A DNA stretch of 25,008 nt from JBGPBY01 sp041481485 (GTDB lineage Bacteria > Acidobacteriota > Terriglobia > 20CM-2-55-15), in NCBI GenBank assembly GCA_041481485.1, contig JBGPBY010000027.1, positions 1 to 25,008 of the forward strand, given 5' to 3'. Below the pieces are notes generated by a model. That model saw only the letters and a list, made by a program, of their open reading frames with translations, did no database searches and had not been told where the DNA came from. The translations under genes were made by a program, and so were the position numbers. Positions 1 to 8,113 of this stretch are shown here, piece after piece. Numbering within the stretch: position 1 is the stretch's first letter; each line of letters opens with the position of its first letter.

Positions 1-57
1 CCAGTTCGCCAGGGCCATTTGACAAACGTACAGCAGAACATTTGACAACTCTCAACG
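1..57 (+). repeat. Dispersed TTTGACAA repeat, copy A (cut by window edge)
   Basis: This is a copy of the repeat that also builds the element at 22214-22803. It starts at the first base of the window, so its left part is missing. It carries the motif CAGTTCGCCAGG followed by two TTTGACAA boxes 23 bases apart. Positions 2-57 are identical over 56 bases to the reverse complement of 22246-22301, including the CTCTCAACG variant; the other copies have CTCACAACG. It lies just past the stop codon of the glycosidase gene. Confidence 0.85.
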
Positions 58-76
58 GGCCCTACAATCCCAATGC

Positions 77-2863
77 CTACGCCGTCTTGCGTTCGAACAC
101 GGATCTCTTGCCACGCATGAGAATGTGTTCAGCGCTCACTTTCTCGAACAGTCCAATGAGATTTGCGACAATACCGGACCATCCCGTCTGGTGATTCGCT
201 CCGATTCCGGCTCCGTTGTCGCCATGGTAGTACTCGTAAAACAGCAGGTTGTCCCGCCAATTGGGATCGGATTGAAACTTCTCGGTGCCGCCAAACACCG
301 GACGGCCATTGGTTCCTTTCAGGAAAATTCGTCCCAGCCGATCGACAATTTCTTTGGAGACTTCATAAAGATTCATCATTTTTCCGGAACCGGTGGGACA
401 TTCGATTCTGAAGGAATCGCCATAGTAGAGATAGTAGTTCAGCAGCGCACGAATAATGAGCGCATTGACGGGCATCCAAATGGGGCCTCTCCAGTTGGAA
501 TTACCTCCGAACATGCCCGTATTGGATTCGGCAGGAAGATAACTTACGCGGTATTCCTCTCCCTGCACCTGGAGCAAATAAGGATTTTGATCGTGAAACT
601 TTGAGAGAGAGCGGATGCCGTATGGACTGAGAAACTCCGATTCGTCGAGCATTTTGGTCAATATCCGGCGCAGACGTTCCGGATTGACCAGGGCGACAAT
701 ACCGCGATCGAGAACGCCGCGGTGACAAGGTCCCGTCGGATGAATGGACTTGAATGCATCGGGCATTCGCCGCGCGCGTTCCGTCAGTGCCGCAGTTGTT
801 CTCGGAATCAGCTGAATCTGCCACGGTTCGATCACTGTCGAAGCACACATGGGCAGCAGCCCAACCATGGATCGGACTCTAAGACGTTTGGACCTTCCGT
901 CCGGCAGACGAAGCACATCGTAGTAGAAACCGTCCTCTTCGTCCCACATTCCATCTTCGCCACTCCGGTTCATGGCATCTGCAATCCACAGGAAGTGTTC
1001 AAAGAATTTGGCGGCGAGATCGTCGTAGCTGGAATCGTGCGGTGCAATTTCAATGGCGAGTTCGGCCATGTTTTGACTGAACAGAGCCATCCAGGCAGTG
1101 CTATCTGCCTGTTCGAGATTCCCTCCTGTCGGGAGCGGGGCGCTGCGATCGAAAATGCCGATGTTGTCGAGCCCGAGGAACCCACCTTCAAAAACGTTTT
1201 TGCCGAAGCGATCTTTTCGATTCACCCACCAGGTGAAATTGCAGAGAAGTTTGGTGAACGCCGATTTCAAAAATGGAATATCCACCGACGATTCTCCGTG
1301 CAGCGACGTTTCCAGCCGGTGCAGAAACAGAGTTGCCCATGCGTGCACGGGAGGATTGACATCGCTGAAATTCCATTCGTAGGCAGGGATCTGACCATTA
1401 GGATGCAGGTAATGTTGGGTGAGCATCAGATCCAGTTGGTTTTTTGCGAAATCCGGGTCCACAGCGGAAATCGCAATGGCGTGGAACGCCAGGTCCCACG
1501 CGGCATACCACGGGTATTCCCATTTGTCCGGCATCGAGATGATGTCGTCATTAATCATGTGGAACCATTCGGCATTGCGCGCGTGCTTTCCGGGCCCAAG
1601 CCGCCCCCGGATAATTTGGTGTTCCTGCAGCCAGAGATCCGCGTCAAAGTAGTAATACTGCTTGCTCCAGAGCATTCCCGCCATCGCCTGCCTCATCACA
1701 TGTGCACTGTCGTCAGTTAACGACGCAGGTATGATGGACCGGTAGAATTCATCGGCTTCTTCGCGTCGCGTACGCATCGTGTCGTTGAAGTCCCCGAACG
1801 GATTGCTGAGACTCAGAGGAGAGTCCGTGCTGAGCCTCAGGTGGATTTCCTGAGAGTTTCCAGGACCGATCATGAACTCGTAGTGCGCCGACGCCTTTGT
1901 CCCCCTTTGATCCGGATTCACCGCCGAACGTTTGCCCAGTGTTACATAGTCGTTGATGCCGTCTTTGACGAACGGAGTGGCGTTGCTTCCGCCAAAGAGT
2001 CGCTCGTTGTTTGTTTCATTTTCCGTAAACAATAGCGCGGGTGCGCCGTCGCAATAAAGGTGGTAGTCGGGCAGGCTCTCGAGAAACATCTGGTCCGTGT
2101 GGTGGGTGTGAATTGTTGGACGCTTTTCACCGGGGATCGATCGCAGCTGCGGCTTGCTTCCACCTGCCATCCACGACCAGGTGTTTCGAAACCACAGCGT
2201 GGGCAACAGGTGGATCGGGGCAGCATCCGGACCATGGTTCAACACCAGTATCCGGATCAGCATGTCTTCGGGCGATGCTTTTGCATACTCCACAAAAACA
2301 TCGAAATAGCGATCTTCGTCGAAAACTCCCGAATCGAGCAGCTCGTATTCCATTTCGTGACGGGAGCGCCGCCGATTCGTTTCGATAAGATCCAGATAGG
2401 GAAAAGCTGCGTGCGGATATTTGTAAAGGTACTTCATGTACGAATGCGTCGGCGTGTTGTCGAGGTAGAAGTAGTAGTCCTTGGCGTCCTCCCCGTGATT
2501 GCCCTGAGAATTGGTAAGTCCGAATATGCGTTCCTTGAGAATCGAATCCCGGCCATTCCAGAGAGCGATTGCAAAGCAAAGCACCTGATGATCGTCAGAT
2601 ATGCCCGCCAGTCCATCCTCGCCCCAATGGTAGGCCCTGGATCGTGCCTGATCGTGCGAGAAGTAATCCCAGGCGTTCCCGTCTGCACTGTAGTCTTCCC
2701 GAACGGTACCCCACTGTCGTTCACTCAGATAAGGGCCCCACTTTCGCCATGGAACAGCATTTTCGCGGGCGCGAGTGAGACGGATTGACTCCTTGCTGAC
2801 GGCCAATCCTCGTTCTGTGACTTTAGCCTTAATAACTCTCTCTCTCTCGAATTGGACAATCAT
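77..2863 (-). CDS. GH63-like (MGH1-type) glycoside hydrolase / glucosidase
   Basis: This 928-residue protein resembles the large bacterial glucosidases related to mannosyl-oligosaccharide glucosidase (GH63, clan GH-G). They cleave alpha-glucosidic bonds with an (alpha/alpha)6 barrel. The C-terminal half has the usual landmarks: YAAWDLAFH with Asp457, the likely general acid, and FYEYYHGDNG with Glu877, the likely base, followed by HQTGWSGIVANLI. These assignments come from family pattern, not alignment. The frame stays open up to 3568, but the part beyond 2863 runs antisense through the yegP-like gene and looks non-coding. ATG 2863 is preceded by GAGGTGA at good spacing and begins the conserved region, so it was chosen. 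No signal peptide is visible, so the enzyme is probably cytoplasmic and acts on imported or storage oligosaccharides. The exact substrate cannot be read. It stands alone, divergent from the next gene. Confidence 0.88.
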   Translation of the reverse strand: MIVQFERERVIKAKVTERGLAVSKESIRLTRARENAVPWRKWGPYLSERQWGTVREDYSADGNAWDYFSHDQARSRAYHWGEDGLAGISDDHQVLCFAIALWNGRDSILKERIFGLTNSQGNHGEDAKDYYFYLDNTPTHSYMKYLYKYPHAAFPYLDLIETNRRRSRHEMEYELLDSGVFDEDRYFDVFVEYAKASPEDMLIRILVLNHGPDAAPIHLLPTLWFRNTWSWMAGGSKPQLRSIPGEKRPTIHTHHTDQMFLESLPDYHLYCDGAPALLFTENETNNERLFGGSNATPFVKDGINDYVTLGKRSAVNPDQRGTKASAHYEFMIGPGNSQEIHLRLSTDSPLSLSNPFGDFNDTMRTRREEADEFYRSIIPASLTDDSAHVMRQAMAGMLWSKQYYYFDADLWLQEHQIIRGRLGPGKHARNAEWFHMINDDIISMPDKWEYPWYAAWDLAFHAIAISAVDPDFAKNQLDLMLTQHYLHPNGQIPAYEWNFSDVNPPVHAWATLFLHRLETSLHGESSVDIPFLKSAFTKLLCNFTWWVNRKDRFGKNVFEGGFLGLDNIGIFDRSAPLPTGGNLEQADSTAWMALFSQNMAELAIEIAPHDSSYDDLAAKFFEHFLWIADAMNRSGEDGMWDEEDGFYYDVLRLPDGRSKRLRVRSMVGLLPMCASTVIEPWQIQLIPRTTAALTERARRMPDAFKSIHPTGPCHRGVLDRGIVALVNPERLRRILTKMLDESEFLSPYGIRSLSKFHDQNPYLLQVQGEEYRVSYLPAESNTGMFGGNSNWRGPIWMPVNALIIRALLNYYLYYGDSFRIECPTGSGKMMNLYEVSKEIVDRLGRIFLKGTNGRPVFGGTEKFQSDPNWRDNLLFYEYYHGDNGAGIGANHQTGWSGIVANLIGLFEKVSAEHILMRGKRSVFERKTA

Positions 2864-2920
2864 TGGAGTCACCTCGTTCAGCGGCGCCAGAGCACCTTCG
2901 ACGCAGCTGAAAGTGTGAGT

Positions 2921-2938
2921 CGAACGAAATAGCGTTCG
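2921..2938. promoter_or_regulatory. Possible operator: CGAACG-6-CGTTCG inverted repeat
   Basis: A perfect 6-bp inverted repeat (CGAACG, spacer AAATAG, CGTTCG) sits in the 207-base divergent region between the glycosidase start (2863) and the yegP-like start (3071). A symmetric site here could serve either gene. A 6-bp arm can arise by chance, so this is only a candidate. Confidence 0.25.
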
Positions 2939-3070
2939 TACTGTCAATGCTCGCAGTGTGCGATCGCGAACTATCGTGTAATTCAGAAAGGATTTCGACG
3001 GAAGGCTGCCAGTCTTTGCAGTGCAGTTTTCAACGCACTTCATTCTGAATAAGTAAATGAGGAGGACACC

Positions 3071-3424
3071 ATGACAGGCTGGTTTGAACTCAGTAAAAGC
3101 AGGGACAATCAGTTCAGATTTGTACTCAAGGCCGCGAATTCCGAAATCATTCTCACCAGTGAGCTGTACCAGACCAAAACTTCGGCTGAGAATGGAATCG
3201 CCTCGGTGCGTGTCAACTGTGAAACGGATGCACGCTACGAACGTATGAATTCCAAAAACGGCAAATTCTACTTCAATCTCAAAGCCGCGAATCAACAGAT
3301 CATTGGCACCAGTGAAATGTACGAATCGGAGAAAGGCCGCGAAAACGGTATTGCTTCGGTCACGGTCAACGGGATATCCACGACCGTGAAAGATCTGACC
3401 CTGGGCCTCAGGGACGCTGCCTGA
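3071..3424 (+). CDS. YegP family protein (DUF1508, two tandem repeats)
   Basis: This small acidic protein of 117 residues consists of two copies of the DUF1508/YegP module. Copy one covers about residues 3-48 (FELSKSRDNQFRFVLKAAN, then SELYQTKTSAENGIASV). Copy two covers about residues 55-105 (YERMNSKNGKFYFNLKAAN, then SEMYESEKGRENGIASV). The family is widespread, often stress-associated and of unknown biochemical role. A strong ribosome site, GAGGAGG, lies six bases before the ATG, so good expression is likely. No signal peptide is present. The gene is divergent from the glycosidase and converges on iscX with a 61-base gap. Family identification is secure; function is not. Confidence 0.93.
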   Translation: MTGWFELSKSRDNQFRFVLKAANSEIILTSELYQTKTSAENGIASVRVNCETDARYERMNSKNGKFYFNLKAANQQIIGTSEMYESEKGRENGIASVTVNGISTTVKDLTLGLRDAA

Positions 3425-3485
3425 GGGTCGGAAGTTCGGAAGAGCAGGACTTGCAAACTCTCCAGCGGTTGGAATCGATTCACAG

Positions 3486-3701
3486 TTATTTTCGGTCCTG
3501 AAATTCCTCGTGCCACGCCATCTGGATGGCTTCGAGTTTTTTTTCGTTGGAATTGTTGGCGTCGTCACTGAAGCCGTCGAGCGCCATTACCCATTTGTGA
3601 TGGTCCGTGAATCGGACGGTCAGCGGATCGACGTCCGGAAACTTATCGCTGAGTGCAATCGCAAGATCTTCAGTGCTTATCCAGGTTAGTGGGCGGTTCA
3701 T
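3486..3701 (-). CDS. iscX: IscX, Fe-S assembly protein (IscS modulator)
   Basis: This is a 71-residue acidic IscX/YfhJ protein. The family signature is intact: an N-terminal TWISTEDLAIALSDKFPDVDPLTVRFTDHHKWV stretch (residues 6-38) and the C-terminal LEAIQMAWHEEF. In E. coli IscX binds IscS and iron and tunes the rate of cluster assembly. The frame can begin at a TTG at 3707, but ATG 3701 was chosen because GAGGG lies nine bases before it and the family begins close to the conserved Trp. The start lies inside the end of hscA with a 32-base overlap in another frame, which suggests translational coupling. In the classical operon fdx lies between hscA and iscX; here it is missing. This is the last gene of the operon. 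Confidence 0.93.
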   Translation of the reverse strand: MNRPLTWISTEDLAIALSDKFPDVDPLTVRFTDHHKWVMALDGFSDDANNSNEKKLEAIQMAWHEEFQDRK

Positions 3702-5502
3702 TGTCAATTTCCCTCACGCGTTTATCTTTAAGGGCCTTTTCAATTGCGGAATTCATGATGAGTTCCGCCAGGTTCTGGGTGTTCGCGCTCAGTTGTTCGA
3801 TGGCTGCACGGATGTCGGTGTGGCTGTCGGTTTTCATGACTTCCTGTAAACGCGATACGGATGCTGCAATTCCGGTTTGCTCTTCAGCGGGCAGTCCCCG
3901 GAAATGTTCGTTTCGCACTCCCTTTTCAGTCGCAGCCAACACGAGCTCCGCTTCGTTTCGCGCTTCAATGACCTGCCGGGCCTCGATATCGGACTCCGCG
4001 AATTCAAAGGACGCCAGAAGCATGCTTTCCACCTGTTCATCGGTGAGTCCGTAGGTCGGTTTCACTTCGACGGATTGAAACTTGCTGGTGCGCTGTTCTC
4101 GTGCCGATACATTCAGAATTCCATCGGCGTCTATCAGGAATTTCACTTCAATGCGGGGCATGCCGGCAGGCATGGGCGGAATATTCTTCAAGTCGAATTG
4201 AGCGAGGCTGCGGCAGTCTTTGACCAGTTCGCGTTCGCCCTGCAGGACATGAATTTTGACGTTGGTTTGTCCTTCAACATACGTCGTGAACATTTCAGTG
4301 GCGCTGGCGGGAATTGTGGAATTGCGCGGAATGATTTTCGACATCACTCCGCCCATGGTTTCAATGCCAAGAGAAAGAGGTGTCACATCGAGCAGCAGCA
4401 TTTCACGCTGGCCGCCCGAGAGAATATCGGCCTGAATGGCAGCGCCAAGAGCAACGACTTCGTCAGGGTTCAGTTCGGTATGTGGAACTCGCCCGAAGAG
4501 GGTCTGAACTTTCTCGCGAACAAGGGGAATACGAGTGGAGCCTCCGACCATCACGACTTCGTCAATGGATTCCGGTTTCAGGCCGGCGTCTTTTAAAGCC
4601 TGGCGGCAGGGAACCATCGTGCGCTCGACAATCGGGGCGATGATTGCGTTGAATTCGTCGCGTGTCAAACGCCGGCGGAAGTTCAAACTCTCAACCACAA
4701 TTTCTGCGAATTCCTGAGACGAAAGCGATTCCTTTGCCAGAAGCACCGCCTTGCGCAATTCGGGAATAACGGAAGGATCCGGACTGCCGCCCATTTCCCT
4801 CATGACGAGGCGAATCAACTCTTCATCGATATCGTCGCCTCCGAGGTGGGTATCGCCGCTGGTGGACCGCACCTCGAAGATTCCCTCGCTGAGCTTGAGA
4901 ATCGAGATGTCGAATGTGCCTCCGCCAAAATCATAGACAGCAATCGTGCCATGCTGGTGCTGGTTCATGCCGTAAGCCAGAGATGCGGCCGTAGGCTCAT
5001 TGACAATGCGTAGAACTTCGAGACCGGCGATTCGTCCGGCGTCCTTGGTGGCCTGCCGCTGAGCGTCGTTGAAATACGCAGGCACGGTAATTACCGCCTC
5101 GGATATCTCTTCGCCGAGCGCAGCCTCGGCATTGCGTTTCAGTTCTCTAAGGATCAAAGCAGAGAGTTCCGGAGGCGTATAGTCGCGGCCAAAAATTTTC
5201 AATCGGATGATGTGTTCGCTGTCGCTGGAAATTTCAAACGGCAGGAGCGCGAGGTCTTCCCGGATATCGTCCAGTCCCTTCCCCATGAATCGCTTGATGG
5301 AGAAAATCGTATTCCTGGGATTCTTGACCAGTCTGGCTTTCGCAGTATTACCCACCAATACGTCGCCGCTTTCTTCAAAGTGAATTATCGATGGAACCAG
5401 TTTGTTCCCATCCTGCCCCGGAAGGACCCGCGGCGTTCCGTTTTCCACAATGGCGACCAGACTGTTTGTCGTGCCGAGATCTATACCAACAATCCTGGAC
5501 AT
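3670..5502 (-). CDS. hscA: HscA, Hsp70-type chaperone for Fe-S cluster transfer
   Basis: This DnaK-like ATPase of 610 residues (E. coli HscA is 616) drives release of a nascent Fe-S cluster from IscU together with HscB. Visible Hsp70 features are the phosphate-binding loop DLGTTNS (residues 8-14), YDFGGGTFDIS (190-200), MVGGSTRIP (318-326) and the interdomain linker LLLDVTPLSLG (369-379). A substrate-binding domain and helical lid follow. Its partner IscU in the same operon carries the LPPVK recognition motif, which supports HscA over DnaK. The ATG directly abuts the hscB stop codon, and the ribosome site GGAGGATG lies within the end of hscB. The cytoplasmic role is in cluster delivery. The 3' end overlaps iscX. 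Confidence 0.97.
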   Translation of the reverse strand: MSRIVGIDLGTTNSLVAIVENGTPRVLPGQDGNKLVPSIIHFEESGDVLVGNTAKARLVKNPRNTIFSIKRFMGKGLDDIREDLALLPFEISSDSEHIIRLKIFGRDYTPPELSALILRELKRNAEAALGEEISEAVITVPAYFNDAQRQATKDAGRIAGLEVLRIVNEPTAASLAYGMNQHQHGTIAVYDFGGGTFDISILKLSEGIFEVRSTSGDTHLGGDDIDEELIRLVMREMGGSPDPSVIPELRKAVLLAKESLSSQEFAEIVVESLNFRRRLTRDEFNAIIAPIVERTMVPCRQALKDAGLKPESIDEVVMVGGSTRIPLVREKVQTLFGRVPHTELNPDEVVALGAAIQADILSGGQREMLLLDVTPLSLGIETMGGVMSKIIPRNSTIPASATEMFTTYVEGQTNVKIHVLQGERELVKDCRSLAQFDLKNIPPMPAGMPRIEVKFLIDADGILNVSAREQRTSKFQSVEVKPTYGLTDEQVESMLLASFEFAESDIEARQVIEARNEAELVLAATEKGVRNEHFRGLPAEEQTGIAASVSRLQEVMKTDSHTDIRAAIEQLSANTQNLAELIMNSAIEKALKDKRVREIDNEPPTNLDKH

Positions 5503-6039
5503 TTAACCGGCATCCTCCAAATCCCGTTCAAGATTTCGAATATATGAAGACGATGAAAGTATTTCGGTAAATCGGGACAACTGCGATCGAAGCTCCACAT
5601 CCGGGGCGCCGGCTTTTACCAGGCGATCCCATTCCTGCGAAGCATCTTCGATCTGTGAATCGAATTCTGCAGCACGGCCTTCGATATCCGCCCGAAGAGC
5701 AGCAACTGCTTCGGGCGACGCACTGCCAGAGTGGACCTCTTCCATCTGCTCGTTAATTTCAAACATTTCCATGAGAAAGGACTTCGGCACCTTGCTGCCG
5801 TCAGGTTTGAATCCCTCGAGACTTAACAAATACTCCACCCGGCGGACCGGATTGCGAAGCGTGCGGTAAGCGTCATTGAGAAGAGCCGTCATTTCGAGCG
5901 CCTTCTGCTTCTCCTCAATGGATCCAGTGGAGAAATAGTCCGGATGATATTTTCTGCTGAGCTCGTGAAACTTCTTTTCGAGCGCATTCATATCGATGCC
6001 CAATAGCCGGGGCAATTCAAACACTTCGAAGTAATTCAC
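5503..6039 (-). CDS. hscB: HscB, J-domain co-chaperone of HscA
   Basis: This is a 178-residue protein with an N-terminal J domain. The HPD motif falls at residues 32-34, exactly as in E. coli HscB. The C-terminal part (about residues 85-178) is the three-helix region that binds IscU in the family. HscB stimulates HscA ATPase activity and presents holo-IscU to it. The start is GTG at 6039, giving NYFEVFELP, which matches the usual HscB N-terminus; no clear Shine-Dalgarno is seen, so translation may depend on upstream coupling. It follows iscA by 34 bases and touches hscA without any gap. No feature looks degraded. Confidence 0.95.
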   Translation of the reverse strand: MNYFEVFELPRLLGIDMNALEKKFHELSRKYHPDYFSTGSIEEKQKALEMTALLNDAYRTLRNPVRRVEYLLSLEGFKPDGSKVPKSFLMEMFEINEQMEEVHSGSASPEAVAALRADIEGRAAEFDSQIEDASQEWDRLVKAGAPDVELRSQLSRFTEILSSSSYIRNLERDLEDAG

Positions 6040-6073
6040 GATTTTGGAATGGTGAATCGGATCGCTTCAGGGG

Positions 6074-6400
6074 TTACGTTGAAAACGAACTGCCACAGCC
6101 GCAGCTCTTCTTGGCATTGGGATTCATGAAGACGAATCCTTTTCCCATCAGGCCGCTGTCGTATTCCAGCATGGTTCCGTTCAGGTAAATGTAGCTCTTC
6201 AGATCGCAAAACAGCTTGATTCCATCACGTTCGAAGACCTTGTCGCCGGTTCGAGCCTGGGTTTCGAAATTCAGGTTATAGGTCAGGCCCGAGCAACCGC
6301 CGCCTTTGACACCCACACGCATCCCGGCCGCATGGATGTTCTCCTTTTCCATTCGTCGTCGAACCTCGCTGAGTGCGCTGTCAGAGATTTCAATTGCCAT
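6074..6400 (-). CDS. iscA: IscA, A-type Fe-S carrier
   Basis: This 108-residue HesB/IscA-family protein has the three conserved cysteines: Cys36 in GGGCSGL, and Cys100 and Cys102 in SCGCGSSF near the C-terminus. A-type carriers take clusters or iron from the scaffold and pass them to targets, especially 4Fe-4S proteins. One extra cysteine (Cys65) is present. The gene lies 12 bases after iscU in the normal operon position. The family also includes ErpA and SufA; operon context is the main reason for calling it IscA. Confidence 0.94.
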   Translation of the reverse strand: MAIEISDSALSEVRRRMEKENIHAAGMRVGVKGGGCSGLTYNLNFETQARTGDKVFERDGIKLFCDLKSYIYLNGTMLEYDSGLMGKGFVFMNPNAKKSCGCGSSFST

Positions 6401-6412
6401 TATTGAGACGTC

Positions 6413-6796
6413 CTACTCGTGTTTCCTTTTCCAATCCGAAATCGCGGCCTTGATCGCATCTTCCGCCAGCACCGAGCAATGGATCTTGACGGGTGGAAGG
6501 CTGAGTTCTTTCACAATGTCGGTGTTCTTGATTTCCAGCGCTTCGGCAAGTGTTTTGCCTTTAACCCATTCGGTTGCCAGACTCGAACTGGCGATGGCGC
6601 TGCCGCATCCAAACGTCTTGAACTTGGCATCTTCGATGATCTCGGTTTCCGCATTTACCTTGATCTGAAGCTTCATGACGTCACCGCATTCCGGTGCGCC
6701 CACAAGGCCGGTGCCGACATTGGCATCTTCCTTCGGAAGTGCACCCACGTTTCGCGGGTTGTTGTAATGTTCGATTACCTTTTCTGAGTAAGCCAT
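6413..6796 (-). CDS. iscU: IscU, Fe-S cluster scaffold
   Basis: This is a 127-residue scaffold on which IscS-derived sulfur and iron form a 2Fe-2S cluster. All key residues are visible: Cys37 and Asp39 in GAPECGD, Cys64 in TFGCGSA, and His106-Cys107. The HscA-binding motif LPPVK is at residues 100-104. Spacing is nearly identical to E. coli IscU, so this is the ISC-type scaffold and not SufU or NifU. The start ATG follows AAGGAG at eight bases. The leader between iscS and iscU (88 bases) contains a 9-bp tandem repeat described separately. Confidence 0.98.
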   Translation of the reverse strand: MAYSEKVIEHYNNPRNVGALPKEDANVGTGLVGAPECGDVMKLQIKVNAETEIIEDAKFKTFGCGSAIASSSLATEWVKGKTLAEALEIKNTDIVKELSLPPVKIHCSVLAEDAIKAAISDWKRKHE

Positions 6797-6810
6797 TCTT
6801 CTTCTCCTTG

Positions 6811-6845
6811 TCCCTAATGTCCCTAATGTCCCTAATGTCCCTAAT
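6811..6845. repeat. 9-bp tandem repeat in the iscS-iscU spacer
   Basis: Three full copies and one 8/9 copy of TCCCTAATG (CATTAGGGA on the coding strand) stand in the iscS-iscU spacer, followed by a degenerate copy (CGTCCTTAAT, 6846-6855). The array ends about 14 bases before the iscU start, just upstream of its AAGGAG ribosome site. Each unit carries a Shine-Dalgarno-like AGGGA. The copy number is likely variable. Confidence 0.9.
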
Positions 6846-6884
6846 CGTCCTTAATTCTGAACTTCCCTGCGATTCCGCCGCGTG

Positions 6885-8099
6885 CTATTCCGCGGCCCAA
6901 CGAACCGATTTCAAATCAATGCCTGCCTTCGCCATCTCATAGAGCGGAGACAAATCCCTGAGCCGCTGAACGACTTCAATCACACGTTTTGCGACGTAAT
7001 CCACTTCTTCGTCGGTATTGAAGCGCCCAAGACCGAACCGGATGGATGTATGCGCCAGGTCTTCGCCCACGCCAAGAGCCTTCAACACATAAGATGGTTC
7101 AAGACTCGCGGATGTGCATGCCGATCCGGAAGACACGGCCACATCGTTGATACCCATCAGGAGCGATTCGCCTTCCACGTATGCAAAGCTCATGTTCAGA
7201 TTGCCGGGAAGCCGCTTTTCCAGATCGCCATTGATGTAGACTTCATCCAGTTCGCGTTCCAGTGTCGTTCGCAGCCTCTCTCTCATCCGGAACATCTTCG
7301 TCATTTCCGCATCGAGTTCCGTACGTGCCAGTTCGGCTGCCTTGCCGAATCCCGCAATTCCCGGAACGTTCAGTGTGCCGGAACGCATTCCGCGTTCGTG
7401 GCCGCCACCGTCGATAATCGGCATCAGCAGAACCCGTGGATTTCTTCGCCGCACATACAAAGCGCCAACGCCCTTCGGCCCGTACATTTTATGAGCCGAG
7501 ATCGATACCAGATCCACGTTCATGCTGTTGACGTTAAACGGAACTTTTCCGGCAGCCTGTACGGCATCGGTGTGAAACAACACTCCGCGTTCCCGGGCAA
7601 TTTTGCCAATCGACGCAACATCCTGAAGAACACCGACTTCGTTATTCGCCGCCATGATCGAAATCAGAATCGTTTTATCGGTGATGGCATCGCGGAGCTG
7701 GTCCAGATCTACAAATCCCTTGTCGCTCACCGGGAGAAAGGTGATGCGGCAGCCTTCCTTCTCCAGATGCTTGCAGGAATCGAGTACCGCCTTATGTTCG
7801 GTAACGCAGGTGATGATGTGGTTTCCCTTTTCGCGGTACATCCCTGCGACGCCCTTAAGCGCCAGGTTATCGGATTCCGTTGCGCCGCTGGTGAAAACAA
7901 TTTCCCGCGGATCAGCGCCGATCAGTGAGGCGACCTGTTGCCGCGCATCCTCCACGGCTGCTTCGGCATCCCAACCGAATTGGTGATTCCGGCTGGCGGC
8001 ATTACCAAACTTATCGGTGAGAAAAGGCATCATGGCTTCGAGCACTCGTGGATCGAGCGGCGTCGTTGCGTGGTTATCCATGTAAATCGGCAGCTTCAT
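6885..8099 (-). CDS. iscS: IscS, PLP-dependent cysteine desulfurase
   Basis: This 404-residue group I cysteine desulfurase is the same length as E. coli IscS. It converts cysteine to alanine and a protein persulfide. His102 lies in the VTEHKAV segment, Lys204 in SISAHKMYGPKG binds PLP, and Cys328 in SSGSACTSAS is the mobile sulfur-carrying residue. Besides IscU it may feed sulfur to tRNA thiolation and other acceptors, as in other bacteria. The start ATG 8099 is preceded by GAGGGTGA and follows iscR by 14 bases. The C-terminus (about residues 395-404) matches the region that docks IscU in the family. Confidence 0.98.
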   Translation of the reverse strand: MKLPIYMDNHATTPLDPRVLEAMMPFLTDKFGNAASRNHQFGWDAEAAVEDARQQVASLIGADPREIVFTSGATESDNLALKGVAGMYREKGNHIITCVTEHKAVLDSCKHLEKEGCRITFLPVSDKGFVDLDQLRDAITDKTILISIMAANNEVGVLQDVASIGKIARERGVLFHTDAVQAAGKVPFNVNSMNVDLVSISAHKMYGPKGVGALYVRRRNPRVLLMPIIDGGGHERGMRSGTLNVPGIAGFGKAAELARTELDAEMTKMFRMRERLRTTLERELDEVYINGDLEKRLPGNLNMSFAYVEGESLLMGINDVAVSSGSACTSASLEPSYVLKALGVGEDLAHTSIRFGLGRFNTDEEVDYVAKRVIEVVQRLRDLSPLYEMAKAGIDLKSVRWAAE

Positions 8100-8113
8100 T
8101 GTTGTCTCACCCT

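Noticed and set aside
722..1720. 332-residue + strand frame
   Set aside because: It lies opposite the conserved core of the glycosidase, including the catalytic region, and has no recognisable protein features.
2060..2788. 242-residue + strand frame
   Set aside because: It is antisense to the glycosidase N-terminal half and has no domain signal.
3425..3485. Bidirectional terminator between yegP-like gene and iscX
   Set aside because: No stem-loop with enough pairing was found in the 61 bases.
2864..3568. Extension of the glycosidase frame by 235 residues at its N-terminus
   Set aside because: It runs antisense through the entire yegP-like gene, shows no family similarity, and a good ribosome site precedes ATG 2863.
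6882..7928. 348-residue + strand frame
   Set aside because: It is antisense to iscS, whose active-site residues are all intact; the long frame is a codon-bias shadow.
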